Positions 15,518 through 27,713 of a stretch of DNA of 64,000 bases are shown piece by piece (within the stretch, counting starts at the first letter, position 1; each line of letters opens with the position of its first letter). The notes below the pieces were generated by a model. It was given only the letters and a program-made list of their open reading frames with translations. It was not told the DNA's origin and did not search any database. Source of the DNA: Stenotrophomonas sp. 364 (GTDB lineage: Bacteria > Pseudomonadota > Gammaproteobacteria > Xanthomonadales > Xanthomonadaceae); the NCBI RefSeq assembly GCF_009832905.1, contig NZ_CP047135.1:226001-290000 (forward strand), read 5' to 3'. The position numbers and the translations under genes are program-made.

Positions 15518-16779
15518 GCGGCGAACTGACACTTTCCGGCGTTGGCAAGTCCTACCGGACCTGGGGCAGCGAATGGAAGCGGGTGGCGTCGTGGTTTGGC
15601 ATTCCCGCCCGTCCCACTGATGAGCATTGGGTGCTCCAGGACATCGACCTGCACGTCGGGCCGGGCGAGGCCATTGGCCTCATCGGTCAGAACGGCGCAG
15701 GCAAGAGCACCCTGCTCAAGATCGTGACCGGCACCGTGCGGCCCACCGTCGGCCAGGTGGGCCGGCGCGGGCGCATTGCCGCCATCCTTGAACTGGGCAT
15801 GGGTTTCAATCCCGAGCTGACCGGTCGCCAGAACGCCACCCATGCCGCCGGCCTGATGGGCTACGAGATGAGCCAGGTGCTGGAGGCGATGCCGGCGATC
15901 GAAGCGTTTGCCGAGATCGGCGACTACTTCGACCAGCCCGTCCGCACCTACTCCAGCGGCATGCAGATGCGCGTGGCCTTCAGCGTGGCCACTGCCTTCA
16001 AGCCGGACATACTCATTGTCGACGAAGCGTTGTCGGTGGGCGACTCCTATTTCCAGCACAAGAGCTTCGACCGCATCCGAGCGTTCCGAGAGCAGGGGAC
16101 GTCGATCCTGTTCGTCTCCCACGGCATGTCCGAAGTGAAGACGCTGTGCGATCGCGTGATCCTGCTCGACGCTGGCCGCGTGCTCAAGGATGGGTCGCCC
16201 GACGAAGTGGTGGACTACTACAACGCGCTGGTGGCGAAGAAGGAAAATGCCTCGCTCAACATCGAGCAGCATCGCGAAGCGGACGGCTGGATGCTGACGC
16301 GCAGTGGCACGCGCGAAGTGACCTGCAATTCACTGGCATTGCTGGATGCGCAGGGCAACCCGATCCAAGTCGCCACGGTGGGGCAGAAGGTGGAGCTTCG
16401 CCTGGTTGCCGGCGTGCACGCGCCGGTGGACCGGCTGGTGCTGGGCTACATGGTCCGCGACAAGTATGGGCACGTGGTCTGGGGCACCAATACCTGGCAT
16501 ACCAAACAGGTGGAGCATGGGCTGGTAGCCGGCGAGACGGTGGTGTTCTCGCTTCCGTTCACCTGCACGCTCGGCCCGGGTTCCTACTCGGTCTCGCCGG
16601 CGCTGGTGAGCGGGGACAACCATCTTGAGAACAACTACGAATGGGTCGACAACCTGCTGGTTTTCGACGTGGTGAATGTTGATCGGGACGTGTTCATTGG
16701 TACGACCTGGCTCGATGGCGATTTCGTCATCGAACGGGGTGCCGCCCAGCATGTGCCTGCGAAGGGGGGCATCGCATGA
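15514..16779 (+). CDS. wzt: O-antigen ABC exporter, ATPase Wzt with C-terminal cargo domain
   Basis: 421 residues. The ABC domain has Walker A GQNGAGKS (residues 58-65), signature YSSGMQ (146-151) and Walker B ILIVDE (166-171). Residues about 265-421 form a second beta-rich domain (from TCNSLALLDAQGNPI to the end) matching the Wzt C-terminal domain, which in E. coli O8/O9a binds the finished, capped O chain. Its presence implies that this exporter recognises a specific non-reducing end, consistent with a methyltransferase as the next gene. Confidence 0.94.
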   Translation: MSGELTLSGVGKSYRTWGSEWKRVASWFGIPARPTDEHWVLQDIDLHVGPGEAIGLIGQNGAGKSTLLKIVTGTVRPTVGQVGRRGRIAAILELGMGFNPELTGRQNATHAAGLMGYEMSQVLEAMPAIEAFAEIGDYFDQPVRTYSSGMQMRVAFSVATAFKPDILIVDEALSVGDSYFQHKSFDRIRAFREQGTSILFVSHGMSEVKTLCDRVILLDAGRVLKDGSPDEVVDYYNALVAKKENASLNIEQHREADGWMLTRSGTREVTCNSLALLDAQGNPIQVATVGQKVELRLVAGVHAPVDRLVLGYMVRDKYGHVVWGTNTWHTKQVEHGLVAGETVVFSLPFTCTLGPGSYSVSPALVSGDNHLENNYEWVDNLLVFDVVNVDRDVFIGTTWLDGDFVIERGAAQHVPAKGGIA

Positions 16780-18251
16780 AGGACGGCATCATCTCCTATG
16801 CGCAGAATTTTGAGGACGTGATCCTCTGGCGCGCACTGGGTCACGTGCCGGCAGGCAACTACGTGGACATCGGTGCGCAGAGCGCCTACGAGGACTCGGT
16901 CAGCCGCGCCTTCCATGAGCAGGGCTGGAAGGGCGTGCACGTGGAGCCCATGCCGTTCTATGCGGACCAGCTTCGCAAGGAGCGGCCGGGTGACGTGGTG
17001 ATGCAGGTGATGGTGGGTGCCGAAGAAGGGATCGGTGCCCTGTTTGCGATGTCCGGCACCGGCTTGAGCACCTCACGCGAAGACCTTGCCGAGGGCTATG
17101 AGCGCGACGGCCGTGACGTCACCCGCGTCGTGGTGCCGGTGGTCACGCTCGATCAGGTCCTGGCGATCGTCGAAGGCGATGTTCATTGGTTGAAGATCGA
17201 CGTCGAAGGTGCCGAAAAGCAGGTCTTGGAGGGCTGGCATGGCTCCTTGCGCCCGTGGGTGCTGGTGATCGAAAGCACGCGCCCCATGAGCCAGGAACAG
17301 AACTACGAGGAGTGGGACGCGCTGGTGGTCGAGAGGGGCTACCGGTTCGTGTATTTCGACGGCCTCAACCGCTTCTACGTCAGTGACGCCCACCCGGAGC
17401 TGGCCGATGCCTTCCACGTCGGGCCGAACGTGTTCGACCGCTTCCAACTGGCCGGCACCGCCACATCCACCTTCGCCGCCAAGTTGAACCTCGATGCCGC
17501 CGTCGCCCACGACGAAGCGGCACGCAGGGGAGAAGACCTGGCGCGGATATCCGCCGAGCTGGCGCAGACCAAGGACGAGTTGTCGAGCACCCAACAGGCC
17601 AATACGGAGTTCGAGCTGCGCCTGCTGCAGCAGCGGCTGGAGGCCAGCGAGCGTCAGAAGGCGCTGCTGGCAGACCAGGCATGGGCCATGAGCCATGCTG
17701 GCCGCCTGCAGGAAGAGTTGGTGCAGACCAAGGCCGCCGCGGCCGAGGCAGTGGCGGCGGCCATCGCACAGGTCTCCGACGAGCGCGACCTTGCGCTGTC
17801 CCAGGTGGCCAAGCTGCATGGCGATCTCACGATCATCCATAACAGCACCTCGTGGATTGTCACGGCACCCCTGCGGGTGCTGTCGCGCATGCTGCGCGCC
17901 GTCGCCAAGGCGCCGGTCAGCCTGGCGCGGCACGGGGTGCACGCGTTCAAGCCGGCAGTGAAACGGGTCGTCTTCGGCGTCCTTCGCCGTGCGTCGCGCT
18001 CGCCGCGGCTCAGGCGTACCGCAGGCAACGTGCTGGCGTCGATGCCGGCGCTGGATGCGCGCCTGCGCGCCTGGCATGGTGCCGCCCTGGGCAGGCCGGC
18101 GGTGATCCACCCGGGCCCGCAGGCGATTGCGGCGGTGGATTCAACGGCCCTCCGGCAACTGCTCGCTGAGCCGTTGCCGGCGGATGTTTCGGCCCAGGCA
18201 AGGCAGCGTTTGCTGCGCCTGCGCCATGCAGTGGTAGGAGCGAAGGCCTAA
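16776..18251 (+). CDS. FkbM-type methyltransferase with long coiled coil (possible chain terminator)
   Basis: 491 residues. Residues 1-205 are an FkbM-family S-adenosylmethionine methyltransferase: NFEDVILWRAL, the SAM loop YVDIGAQSAYEDSVS, HVEPMP and the WLKIDVEGAEKQVLEG motif. Residues about 236-355 are a continuous charged coiled coil. The motif STSWIVTAPLR (358-368) follows, then a basic amphipathic stretch (about 370-425) that could sit on the membrane. This order (methyltransferase, coiled coil, amphipathic tail) and its place between wzt and a polymerising glycosyltransferase recall WbdD, the O8/O9a chain-length terminator, though WbdD uses a different catalytic domain. It overlaps wzt by ATGA. 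Confidence 0.87.
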   Translation: MKDGIISYAQNFEDVILWRALGHVPAGNYVDIGAQSAYEDSVSRAFHEQGWKGVHVEPMPFYADQLRKERPGDVVMQVMVGAEEGIGALFAMSGTGLSTSREDLAEGYERDGRDVTRVVVPVVTLDQVLAIVEGDVHWLKIDVEGAEKQVLEGWHGSLRPWVLVIESTRPMSQEQNYEEWDALVVERGYRFVYFDGLNRFYVSDAHPELADAFHVGPNVFDRFQLAGTATSTFAAKLNLDAAVAHDEAARRGEDLARISAELAQTKDELSSTQQANTEFELRLLQQRLEASERQKALLADQAWAMSHAGRLQEELVQTKAAAAEAVAAAIAQVSDERDLALSQVAKLHGDLTIIHNSTSWIVTAPLRVLSRMLRAVAKAPVSLARHGVHAFKPAVKRVVFGVLRRASRSPRLRRTAGNVLASMPALDARLRAWHGAALGRPAVIHPGPQAIAAVDSTALRQLLAEPLPADVSAQARQRLLRLRHAVVGAKA

Positions 18252-21131
18252 GTGCGCATCGTAATCGACCTTCAGGGGGCGCAGTCCGGCAGCCGCTTCC
18301 GTGGTATCGGCCGCTATTCGTTGTCGCTGGCGTTGGCCATGGTGCGCAATGCGGGCAGCCACGAGATCCATGTCGTGCTCAATGGCCGCTTCGAGGACAG
18401 CATCGAGCCGATCATCAAGGCGTTCGGTGACACGCTTCCGGCGGACCGTTTCCACATCTGGCTGCCTGTGCGCACGGCCGGACTGGTCGGTGACGATGGG
18501 GTGGATGATCGCCTGCGTGAAGCCTTCCTGCAGGCGTTGAAGCCGGACATCGTGCATGTGTCCAGTCTGTTTGAAGGGCTGGGCGAGCCTGCCATCACCA
18601 GCATCGGCGTTGGCAGCACCCCGATGCGCACGGCGGTGACCCTGTTCGATCTGATTCCGCTGATCTACCGCAAGCGTTACCTGGACAACCCGGTGATGGC
18701 GCGCTGGTATCACGGCAAGATCGCGCAGATGCGGCGGGCCGACCTGCTGCTGGGCATCTCCGCCTCGGCCGCGCAGGAGGCAGTGGACCATCTCGGCTTC
18801 GATGCCGACGGCGTGGTCAATATTTCTTCGGCCATCGACGAGGGCTTCCAGCGCCTGGGTGCCGATGCCCTGGACGAGGCGGCTGTCCGTGGCAGGTACG
18901 CGCTGACGCGTCCCTTTGTGATGTACACCGGCGGCATCGACCATCGCAAGAACATTGAAGGGCTGATCCGCGCCTATGCGAAATTGCCCAAGAACGTGCG
19001 ATCGGCGCATCAGCTGGCCATCGTGTGCTCCGTGCACGAAGAGCCGCGACGCCTGCTGACCGCCCTCATGCGCGACTGTGGATTGCGCGAGGACGAAGTG
19101 GTGCTCACCGGGTTCGTGCCGGAGGAGGACCTGGTGGCGCTGTACAACATCGCGCGGCTGTTCGTGTTCCCGTCCTGGCATGAAGGATTTGGCCTGCCCG
19201 CGCTGGAGGCGATGCAGTGTGGTGCCCCGGTGATCGGTGCGGCCACGTCCAGCCTGCCGGAGGTCATCGGCCTGGAAGAGGCCCTGTTCGACCCCTATGA
19301 CGATCTGGCCATCATGCAGAAGATGGCGCAGGGCCTGACTGACGAGGCCTTCCGCGCGCGGCTGCTCGCGCACGCGCCGGTGCAGGCGCTGAAGTTCTCC
19401 TGGGATGCCAGCGCCATCAAGGCCATCGCGGCCATGGAGGCATGCTGTGAGCGTCCGCTGGCGGCCCCGCGGCCCCGCTTGGCCTACGTTTCGCCGATGC
19501 CGCCGGAGCGCAGCGGGATCGCCGACTACAGTGCCGAGCTGGTGCCCGAGCTGGCGCGCTTCTATGAGATCGATGTGATCCTCACCCAGCCCGGGATCGA
19601 CGACCATGCCGTGGAGGGCACGGCGCGGGTGCGCGATCTGGCGTGGTTCCAGGCGCACGGCGCCGGCTATGACCGGGTGATCTACCATTTCGGCAACTCG
19701 ATGTACCACGCCCACATGGTGGAGATGCTGGAGCGGGTGCCGGGCGTGGTGGTGCTGCACGATTTCTTCCTCAGTGGCCTGTTCGCCTACCGCGAACTGG
19801 CCATGGGAATGCGTGGCACGTGGAACGAGGCGTTGTACCGCTCGCATGGTTACGTGCCCATGCCGGCCAAGGCCGACCGCCAGCACGAACAGCTCATGCA
19901 GGACTATCCGTGCAATTTCACGGTGCTGTCTGCGGCGCAGGGCGTGGTTGTCCATTCTGCCGTTTCGCGGCGGATGGCCCAGCAGTACTACCCGTGCGGT
20001 GATACGGCGTCGTGGCGTGAGGTTCCCCTCATGCGTGCGCCGGCGTTCCCCGGCACGGCCGAGCGCCGTGCTGCACGCGCAGCGCTGGGCCTGCCTGAAA
20101 ACGCCTTCGTGGTCTGCAGCTTCGGCTTCATGGCGCCATCCAAGCAGAACGCACGCCTTGTCGACGCGTGGCTGGCGTCACCGCTGGCCAAGGACGAGCG
20201 GTGCCACCTGGTCTTCGTCGGCCAGGCCGATCCGAACGACTACGGCCATGCGCTTGAGCGCAGCATCCAGTCCAGTCCGGCAGGCAAGCGTATCCACATC
20301 ACCGGGTTCGCCGAGCGGGACGATTTCCGCCGCTACCTGATGGCCGGCGACGTTGCCGTGCAGCTGCGGACCTTCTCGCGAGGCGAGACGTCGGCTGCGG
20401 TCCTGGACGCGATGAACCATGGGCTGGCCACGGTGGTGAATGCCAACGGCGCCATGGCCGACCTGCCGGACCATGTCGTCATCAAGTTGCCCGATGCGTT
20501 CGACGATGCGTCGCTGCAGGATGCACTGGTCACGCTCTACCGCGATGACGCGCTGCGCGCGCGCCTGTCCGCCGACGCCCGGGCGTTCATGCTCGACGTC
20601 CACGGGCCGCGTCGATGCGCAGAGGCGTACCACCAGGCCATCGAAGCGTTCCATGTCGCTGCCGAGGGGTCACCGCAGGCGTTGGTTACCTCGCTCGGTC
20701 GTTACCTGGCCCACGGCGGCGGGATGGTGGATGAAGCCGCGCTTGGCCAGGCCATGGCCTGGAGTTTCCCGGCGGCGTCGACCTGCCCCCAGGCATTGGT
20801 GGATATCGATGCGCTGAGTGCGGCCGGCAACGAGAACGCGCTGGAGCGACTGCGCGTGCTGCTGCTGGCGCCGCCACCAGGCTGGCGGATCGAGCCGGTG
20901 ACCTGCCGCGGTGACGGCGTCTACCACTACGCGCGCAAGGCAACGCTGGCGTTGCTAGGCTGTCCTGACGACATGCTGGCCGATGATCCCGTGGATGCAG
21001 CACCGGGTGACCTGCTGCTCGGCATGCCCGGTGCGCAGGCGGTGGACAGCGTGGCGCGCCAGCATCTGCGCTGGATCGGCGTGCAGGAGGCGAACTGGGA
21101 TGACTGGGCACCGAGGATGCACGCTGGATAA
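18252..21131 (+). CDS. Multi-domain GT4 glycosyltransferase (two full domains plus a truncated third)
   Basis: 959 residues from a GTG directly after the previous stop. Domain 1 (about 1-400) is a GT4 fold with FRGIGRYS near the N-terminus, the YTGGIDHRKNIEGLI donor-site segment and HEGFGLPALEAMQCGAPVIG near residue 310. Domain 2 starts near 407 (LAYVSPMPPERSGIADYSAEL) and ends near 790. Residues about 865-959 (LRVLLLAPPPGWRIEPV ... GDLLLGMPG) look like the opening of a third domain that stops at 21131. Multi-GT proteins of this type polymerise rhamnan or mannan O chains. The 287 bp up to gmd hold no gene I recognise. Confidence 0.87.
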   Translation: MRIVIDLQGAQSGSRFRGIGRYSLSLALAMVRNAGSHEIHVVLNGRFEDSIEPIIKAFGDTLPADRFHIWLPVRTAGLVGDDGVDDRLREAFLQALKPDIVHVSSLFEGLGEPAITSIGVGSTPMRTAVTLFDLIPLIYRKRYLDNPVMARWYHGKIAQMRRADLLLGISASAAQEAVDHLGFDADGVVNISSAIDEGFQRLGADALDEAAVRGRYALTRPFVMYTGGIDHRKNIEGLIRAYAKLPKNVRSAHQLAIVCSVHEEPRRLLTALMRDCGLREDEVVLTGFVPEEDLVALYNIARLFVFPSWHEGFGLPALEAMQCGAPVIGAATSSLPEVIGLEEALFDPYDDLAIMQKMAQGLTDEAFRARLLAHAPVQALKFSWDASAIKAIAAMEACCERPLAAPRPRLAYVSPMPPERSGIADYSAELVPELARFYEIDVILTQPGIDDHAVEGTARVRDLAWFQAHGAGYDRVIYHFGNSMYHAHMVEMLERVPGVVVLHDFFLSGLFAYRELAMGMRGTWNEALYRSHGYVPMPAKADRQHEQLMQDYPCNFTVLSAAQGVVVHSAVSRRMAQQYYPCGDTASWREVPLMRAPAFPGTAERRAARAALGLPENAFVVCSFGFMAPSKQNARLVDAWLASPLAKDERCHLVFVGQADPNDYGHALERSIQSSPAGKRIHITGFAERDDFRRYLMAGDVAVQLRTFSRGETSAAVLDAMNHGLATVVNANGAMADLPDHVVIKLPDAFDDASLQDALVTLYRDDALRARLSADARAFMLDVHGPRRCAEAYHQAIEAFHVAAEGSPQALVTSLGRYLAHGGGMVDEAALGQAMAWSFPAASTCPQALVDIDALSAAGNENALERLRVLLLAPPPGWRIEPVTCRGDGVYHYARKATLALLGCPDDMLADDPVDAAPGDLLLGMPGAQAVDSVARQHLRWIGVQEANWDDWAPRMHAG

Positions 21132-21403
21132 CGTGCTCGACCACCGTATCGCGACGGCAACCGGGCCGGCGCTGCTACAGCGGACACTGGCAGGGCGGGC
21201 CGGTGCTGCAGGCTGTGATGGGCGTGTCGCGGGGAATGTGAAGACCCGTGGCAGAATATCCCGCTTCAGCCTACTGCCAGGCTCGCTGGGGGTCCGGGCG
21301 CGCGGCTTCGCTGCGCAGCCACCTGGTGCGTAGAGAACGTCGCTCCCGTTTGCTGCCGGATCTGCAGCAGGGACCGACCTGCCAAAACCGTATCAATCAT
21401 TGA

Positions 21404-23338
<1,935 letters not shown>

Positions 23339-23342
<4 letters not shown>

Positions 23343-25405
23343 GCCAATCTCCATTGAACGTTGCCCCCGCCCAACAACGCGGTTGGCCGGACGCCCTCCT
23401 GCGGGCCGGGCAGTTCCTGTGCGATGACCGCCGCCGCACCCTGCTGGCGGCGTTCCTGCTGGCGATCAATTTCGCCCTGCTGGTGGTGTTTCTCTTCGTC
23501 AGCTACAAGGGCATCTTCCACTCCGATTCGGCGGTCCGTGTACTGCTGGCGCAGGAGATGCACGACACCGGCCGGTTCTTCCCGGCGGGCTGGAACTACG
23601 TCAACAAGGATCTGATGATCCTGTTCGCCCAGCTCGGCGTGTGGCCGCTTCAGTTCTTCTATGAAGGCAGTTACACGCTTTATGCGGTGACCGGCGTTGC
23701 CGTGGCCGTGCTGATCCTGGGCAGTGTCTGGTGGTTTACCGGGCTGCTCGGGGGCAGTACCTGGCAGCGTGTGCTGGCGTTGGCCGTGCTCGCCGGCGGG
23801 GTCTCGGCGGGCATCGAGGAAGACATCTTCGGCCAGGCGGCGTACGGCATCCTGCTGATGCTCAGCTGCCTGATCACGGTGCTGACCTGGAAGTCGATGA
23901 CGGCCCTGCCTCAGCGACGTCCGGTGTGGTGGGCACTGTTGTTCGTCGTGGTTGCCCTGTGCACGTGGAGCAATCCGCAGCGCGCCGCGGCCACCTACCT
24001 GCTGCCGTTGTACTGCGGCCTGGCCGCCTACCTGTGGGGCGGGGACTGGAAGCCGCGCCTGCGGGCATCTGTGCCGGTAGTGGCTGCCACGGTGCTCGGG
24101 TTCGTCATCGGCGCCGGCCTCAGCGTATGGACGCTGACGCAGGTCAACAACAATGCGGGCGTGGGCGCAGCCCATTGGCTCGATTTCAACGCGATGGCCA
24201 CCAACATCGTGCATACCGCCCACGGCCTGGTGGCCCTGCTGGGCGGCGTGCCGGCCGGTGGCGGCAATGTCATCAGCGCACCGGGCATCTACGCGGCGCT
24301 GCGGCTGCTTGCCGCGGTGATCCTGCTGGTGCTGATGGGGCGCAAGGTCGTTGCGCTGTGCCGAAGTGCCAGCCCGCAGGCACGCTTCGTGGGCGGGATG
24401 GTGGCGGGTCTGGCCGCGTGCTTCCTGTTCCTGCATGTCACCACCACCGTGGCCGACATGAACGACCCGGTCAGCGTGGCCCGCTATCTGGCTCCGGCGA
24501 CCACGCTGGCGCTGCTGCTGGTGATCTGCTCCCCGCTCCAGAGCGCGTCCCGCCTGGGGGCACTGCTTGTGGTCGGACTCAGCCTGCTGTTGGCCACCAA
24601 CAGCGTGGTCCGTTTCAACCCGGGCTCGATGATCCACCCCGCTTGGCAGAACCCGCAGCGTGATGCGCTGGTGGCCGAACTGAAGGCCATGGGGCTGCAG
24701 TATGGGTATGCCACCTATTGGAATGCCGGTGCGCTCACCGTCCTCAGCGGCGGCGACGTCAAGATCCGGCAGGTCGAGGTGTTCAACGGTCTGCCGGTTC
24801 CGATGCGCCACCTTTCGTCGGACCATTGGTACGAGCCGGAAGCCTGGCAGGGCGAGACGTTCCTGCTGCTGACCGACACAGAAGTGGCGTCGATCAACTG
24901 GGGCACGCTGACCCACTACGCCGGCCAGCCGATCCGGCAGGCCAGGATCGGTGACAAGCAGGTGTTCGTGTTCAAGCAGAACCTGGCCCTGGATGTTCCC
25001 GGCTGGAGTGCGGTGCTGCGCAAGCCGCTGCGGATCAACGCCGGGCCGGACGGGTCGAAAACGGTCGGGCGCTGGGTCGACTTGACCCAGTCGCTGAAGG
25101 CCATGCCCGGCGAGTCCGGCTACCTTCAGTTCGGGCCCTACGTGTTGCTTGGCCGCGGACGCTACAGCGTCACGTTCGATGTCGCCGGCCAGGCCGATCC
25201 TGCACAGCAGGTGGTGGCGGTCGTGGATGTGGTCGCCGAAGGCGGGGCGCAGGTGATGGGCGTGGCGGAGGTGCGCGGCGACGGCACCGCCCAACACACC
25301 ATCGAGTTCACCCTGGACAAGCCCGTGGCCACCCTGGAGATGCGCGTGGTTGCCAACGGCACCGGCGAGGTCACCTACAAGGGCGTGACACTGTCCGCGC
25401 GTTGA
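23339..25405 (+). CDS. Large polytopic membrane protein, GT-C-like (paralogue 1)
   Basis: 688 residues from a GTG overlapping the rmd stop. About a dozen membrane segments fill residues 35-460. The first large outside loop holds FVSYKGIFHSDSAVRVLLAQEMHDTGRFFPAGWNYVNKD, with acidic residues placed as in GT-C glycosyltransferases that use polyprenyl-phosphate sugars. Residues about 465-688 are a soluble beta-rich periplasmic domain ending in a likely carbohydrate-binding sandwich. No named family was recognised. A paralogue (25453-27507) lies tail to tail. I infer a periplasmic transferase adding a sugar to the O chain; a polymer-modifying or oligosaccharide-handling membrane protein is possible. 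Confidence 0.72.
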
Positions 25406-25410
25406 TCGCG

Positions 25411-25450
25411 CACCCCTCGCCAGCGCCCGTCGGGGCGCCGGCGAAGGGTG
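25411..25450. terminator. Bidirectional stem-loop between the two paralogues
   Basis: CACCCcTCGCCaGCGCCC and GGGCGCcGGCGAaGGGTG form a long, nearly perfect stem around GTCG, between the convergent stops at 25405 and 25453. There is no T-run, so it is a probable but not classical terminator. Confidence 0.6.
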
Positions 25451-25452
25451 TC

Positions 25453-27507
25453 TCACCGGGCCGAAAGCGTGAGCCCTCTGTACGCCACCTCGCCACTGCC
25501 CGTTGCCATGACCCGTAGTTCAAGGTCGGTGACCGGCTGATTCAGGCGGAACTGGATCGTATGCGTGGTCCGGCCGTCCGCGCGAACCTCCGCGGACCCC
25601 AGAATGCCGGTGCCGCCGGCAACCGATGCATCCACAACGGCCACCACCTGTCCCGTCGGCTCGCTGCTGCCGGTGACGTCATAGGTCACTTGGTAGGTGC
25701 CGCGACGCAGCGGCCGGTACGGGCCGTACTGAAGGAAGCCGGACTCGCCCACCCGTGTCCGCAGCGCGCCTTCCGCATCGACCCATCGGCCGACCATTTT
25801 CGCGCTGTCAGGCGCGGCCGACAGGTGGTACGGCGCGTTCAGTGCATTGCTCCAGTTGGGCAGGTCCCGCGCGATGTTGTGCTTGAAGACGTACAGGTGC
25901 AGGTTGCCGACGCGCGATTCGCGGATCGGCGCCCCGGCATGCCGGGTCATGGCACTCCAGTCCATCGCGGCCATGTCGGTGTCATTGAGCAGCAGGAAGG
26001 TCTCGCCCTGCCACGCCTCCGGCTCGTACCAGCGATCGGATGACAGGTGGCGCATGGGCAGCGGCAGGCCACTGGAAATGATGATCTGGCGAATCCGGAT
26101 CTCGCTGCCGCTGAGGACGGTCAGCGATCCGGCGTTCCAGTAGTTGGCATAGCCGTAGCGCAGCCCCAGGGTCTTCAGCTCGGCGACCAGCGCGTCGCGT
26201 TGTGGATTCTGCCAGCCCGGATTGATCATCGACCCGGGATTGAAGGACACCACACTGCTGGTGGCCAGCAGCAGGCTCATGCCCACCACCAGCAGCGACC
26301 GCAGCGGCGCGGCGGCATCCAGCGGCGAGCAGACCACGGCCATCACCCCGAGGACGACCATCGGCGTCAGGTAACGTGCCGCGCTGACCGGGTCGTTGAT
26401 GTCGGGAATGGTGGTGGTGGCCTGCAGGAACAGGAAGCACAGCGAGAGTCCCGCCAGCAGCCCGCCCACGAAACGCACGCGATCGCCGGGGCCCGCACAC
26501 ATCACCATGATCCTCCGGCCGATCATCACCAGCAGCACCAGGGCCGCCAGAAGCCTCACCGCGGCGTACAGTCCGGCCGCGGTGGTCACGCTGCCACCGC
26601 CGACCGGCACGCCGCCCAGCAGGCCCATCAGCGCATGCCCGGTATGCACCACGTTCGCGGCCATCCCGTCAAAGCTCAGCCAGCGTGCGGCCCCCGCACC
26701 GGCATTGTTGTTCACCCGGGTCAGCGTCAGCACGCTCAGAACCGCGCCTGCGGCGAAGCCGCCCAGGGCCGCCACGACAACCGGCACGCAGCGCTGCAGG
26801 CGTCGCTTCCACTCTCCGCCCCAGGCATAGGCGGCCAGCCCACAGAACAGCGGCAGCAGGTAGGACGCGGCCGACCGCTGCGGATTGCTCCAGGTGATCA
26901 GGGTCACCAGCCCGAAGAGCAGGGCGCACCACAGAACGCGCCGCGCCATCGCGGTGCTCATGACCTTCCAGGCCAGCACCGTGACCAGGCAGGTGAACAT
27001 CACCACCGCACCGTAGGCGGCCTGTCCGAACACATCCTCCGCGACGCCGCCCGAGATGCCGCCGGCCAGCACCGCCACGGCCAGCACCCGCTGCCAGGGT
27101 CTGCCGTCCAGCAGCCCGGTGAACCAGCCGGCGCTGGCCAGAATGAGCAGGGCCACCACGCTGCTGGAGATCGCATAGAGCGTGTAGCTGTTGTCGAAGA
27201 AGAACAGCAGGGGAAAGATGCCCAGCTGGCCGAACAGGACCATCAGGTCCTTGTTGACATAGTTCCAGCCCGGCGGGAAGAAACGCGCCGTATCGTGCAT
27301 TTCCTGTGCGAGCAGGTTCTTGACGGACGAATCGGAGTGGAAGATCCCCTTGTAGCTGACGAACAGGTAAGTGATCAGCAGGACCACATTGATCACCAGC
27401 AGCACTGACGCCACTGCGGTGCGCCCGCGCTCACGGGTCAGGAAGCCGGTCACACCGGCGCGCCAGCGCTTTTCCCCGCGCACGTGCGGTACCGCAGTCG
27501 AGTGCAT
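25453..27507 (-). CDS. Large polytopic membrane protein, GT-C-like (paralogue 2)
   Basis: 684 residues from ATG 27507; a GTG at 27570 is an alternative. It is collinear with the protein at 23339-25405 and roughly 60% identical by eye. Shared blocks include VSYKGIFHSDS, LLAQEMHDT, GWNYVNKDLM, EAWQGETFLLL and LEMRV/LELRV near the end. The domain plan is the same: about twelve membrane spans, then a periplasmic beta domain of about 220 residues. The two differ most in the N-terminal 30 residues and the loops. The position after a methyltransferase and the opposite orientation suggest duplication by inversion, with possible change of specificity. Confidence 0.72.
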   Translation of the reverse strand: MHSTAVPHVRGEKRWRAGVTGFLTRERGRTAVASVLLVINVVLLITYLFVSYKGIFHSDSSVKNLLAQEMHDTARFFPPGWNYVNKDLMVLFGQLGIFPLLFFFDNSYTLYAISSSVVALLILASAGWFTGLLDGRPWQRVLAVAVLAGGISGGVAEDVFGQAAYGAVVMFTCLVTVLAWKVMSTAMARRVLWCALLFGLVTLITWSNPQRSAASYLLPLFCGLAAYAWGGEWKRRLQRCVPVVVAALGGFAAGAVLSVLTLTRVNNNAGAGAARWLSFDGMAANVVHTGHALMGLLGGVPVGGGSVTTAAGLYAAVRLLAALVLLVMIGRRIMVMCAGPGDRVRFVGGLLAGLSLCFLFLQATTTIPDINDPVSAARYLTPMVVLGVMAVVCSPLDAAAPLRSLLVVGMSLLLATSSVVSFNPGSMINPGWQNPQRDALVAELKTLGLRYGYANYWNAGSLTVLSGSEIRIRQIIISSGLPLPMRHLSSDRWYEPEAWQGETFLLLNDTDMAAMDWSAMTRHAGAPIRESRVGNLHLYVFKHNIARDLPNWSNALNAPYHLSAAPDSAKMVGRWVDAEGALRTRVGESGFLQYGPYRPLRRGTYQVTYDVTGSSEPTGQVVAVVDASVAGGTGILGSAEVRADGRTTHTIQFRLNQPVTDLELRVMATGSGEVAYRGLTLSAR

Positions 27508-27713
27508 CGATGCTCTGCTCACAGGTCGATTCCGCAGGAAGAACCACGTTTGGTCTCTACCGGGTCTCACCCAACCCGGGCATCATCTGGCAGTGCTGTT
27601 CTTGCTCAGGTTGCTCAGGTTGCTCTGTGTCGCTGCGCTTCCCCGCGCGGCGCTGTAGCACGATGCCGCCGTCAGCCTCCCGTGGCTGACGCGCGCTCAG
27701 GCATCGTTCGCCC

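Noticed and set aside
18225..18260. JUMPstart/ops element ahead of the O-antigen glycosyltransferase
   Set aside because: Only a loose GGTAGGAGCG resemblance was seen, inside the upstream coding region; the GGCGGTAGCGTG core is absent.
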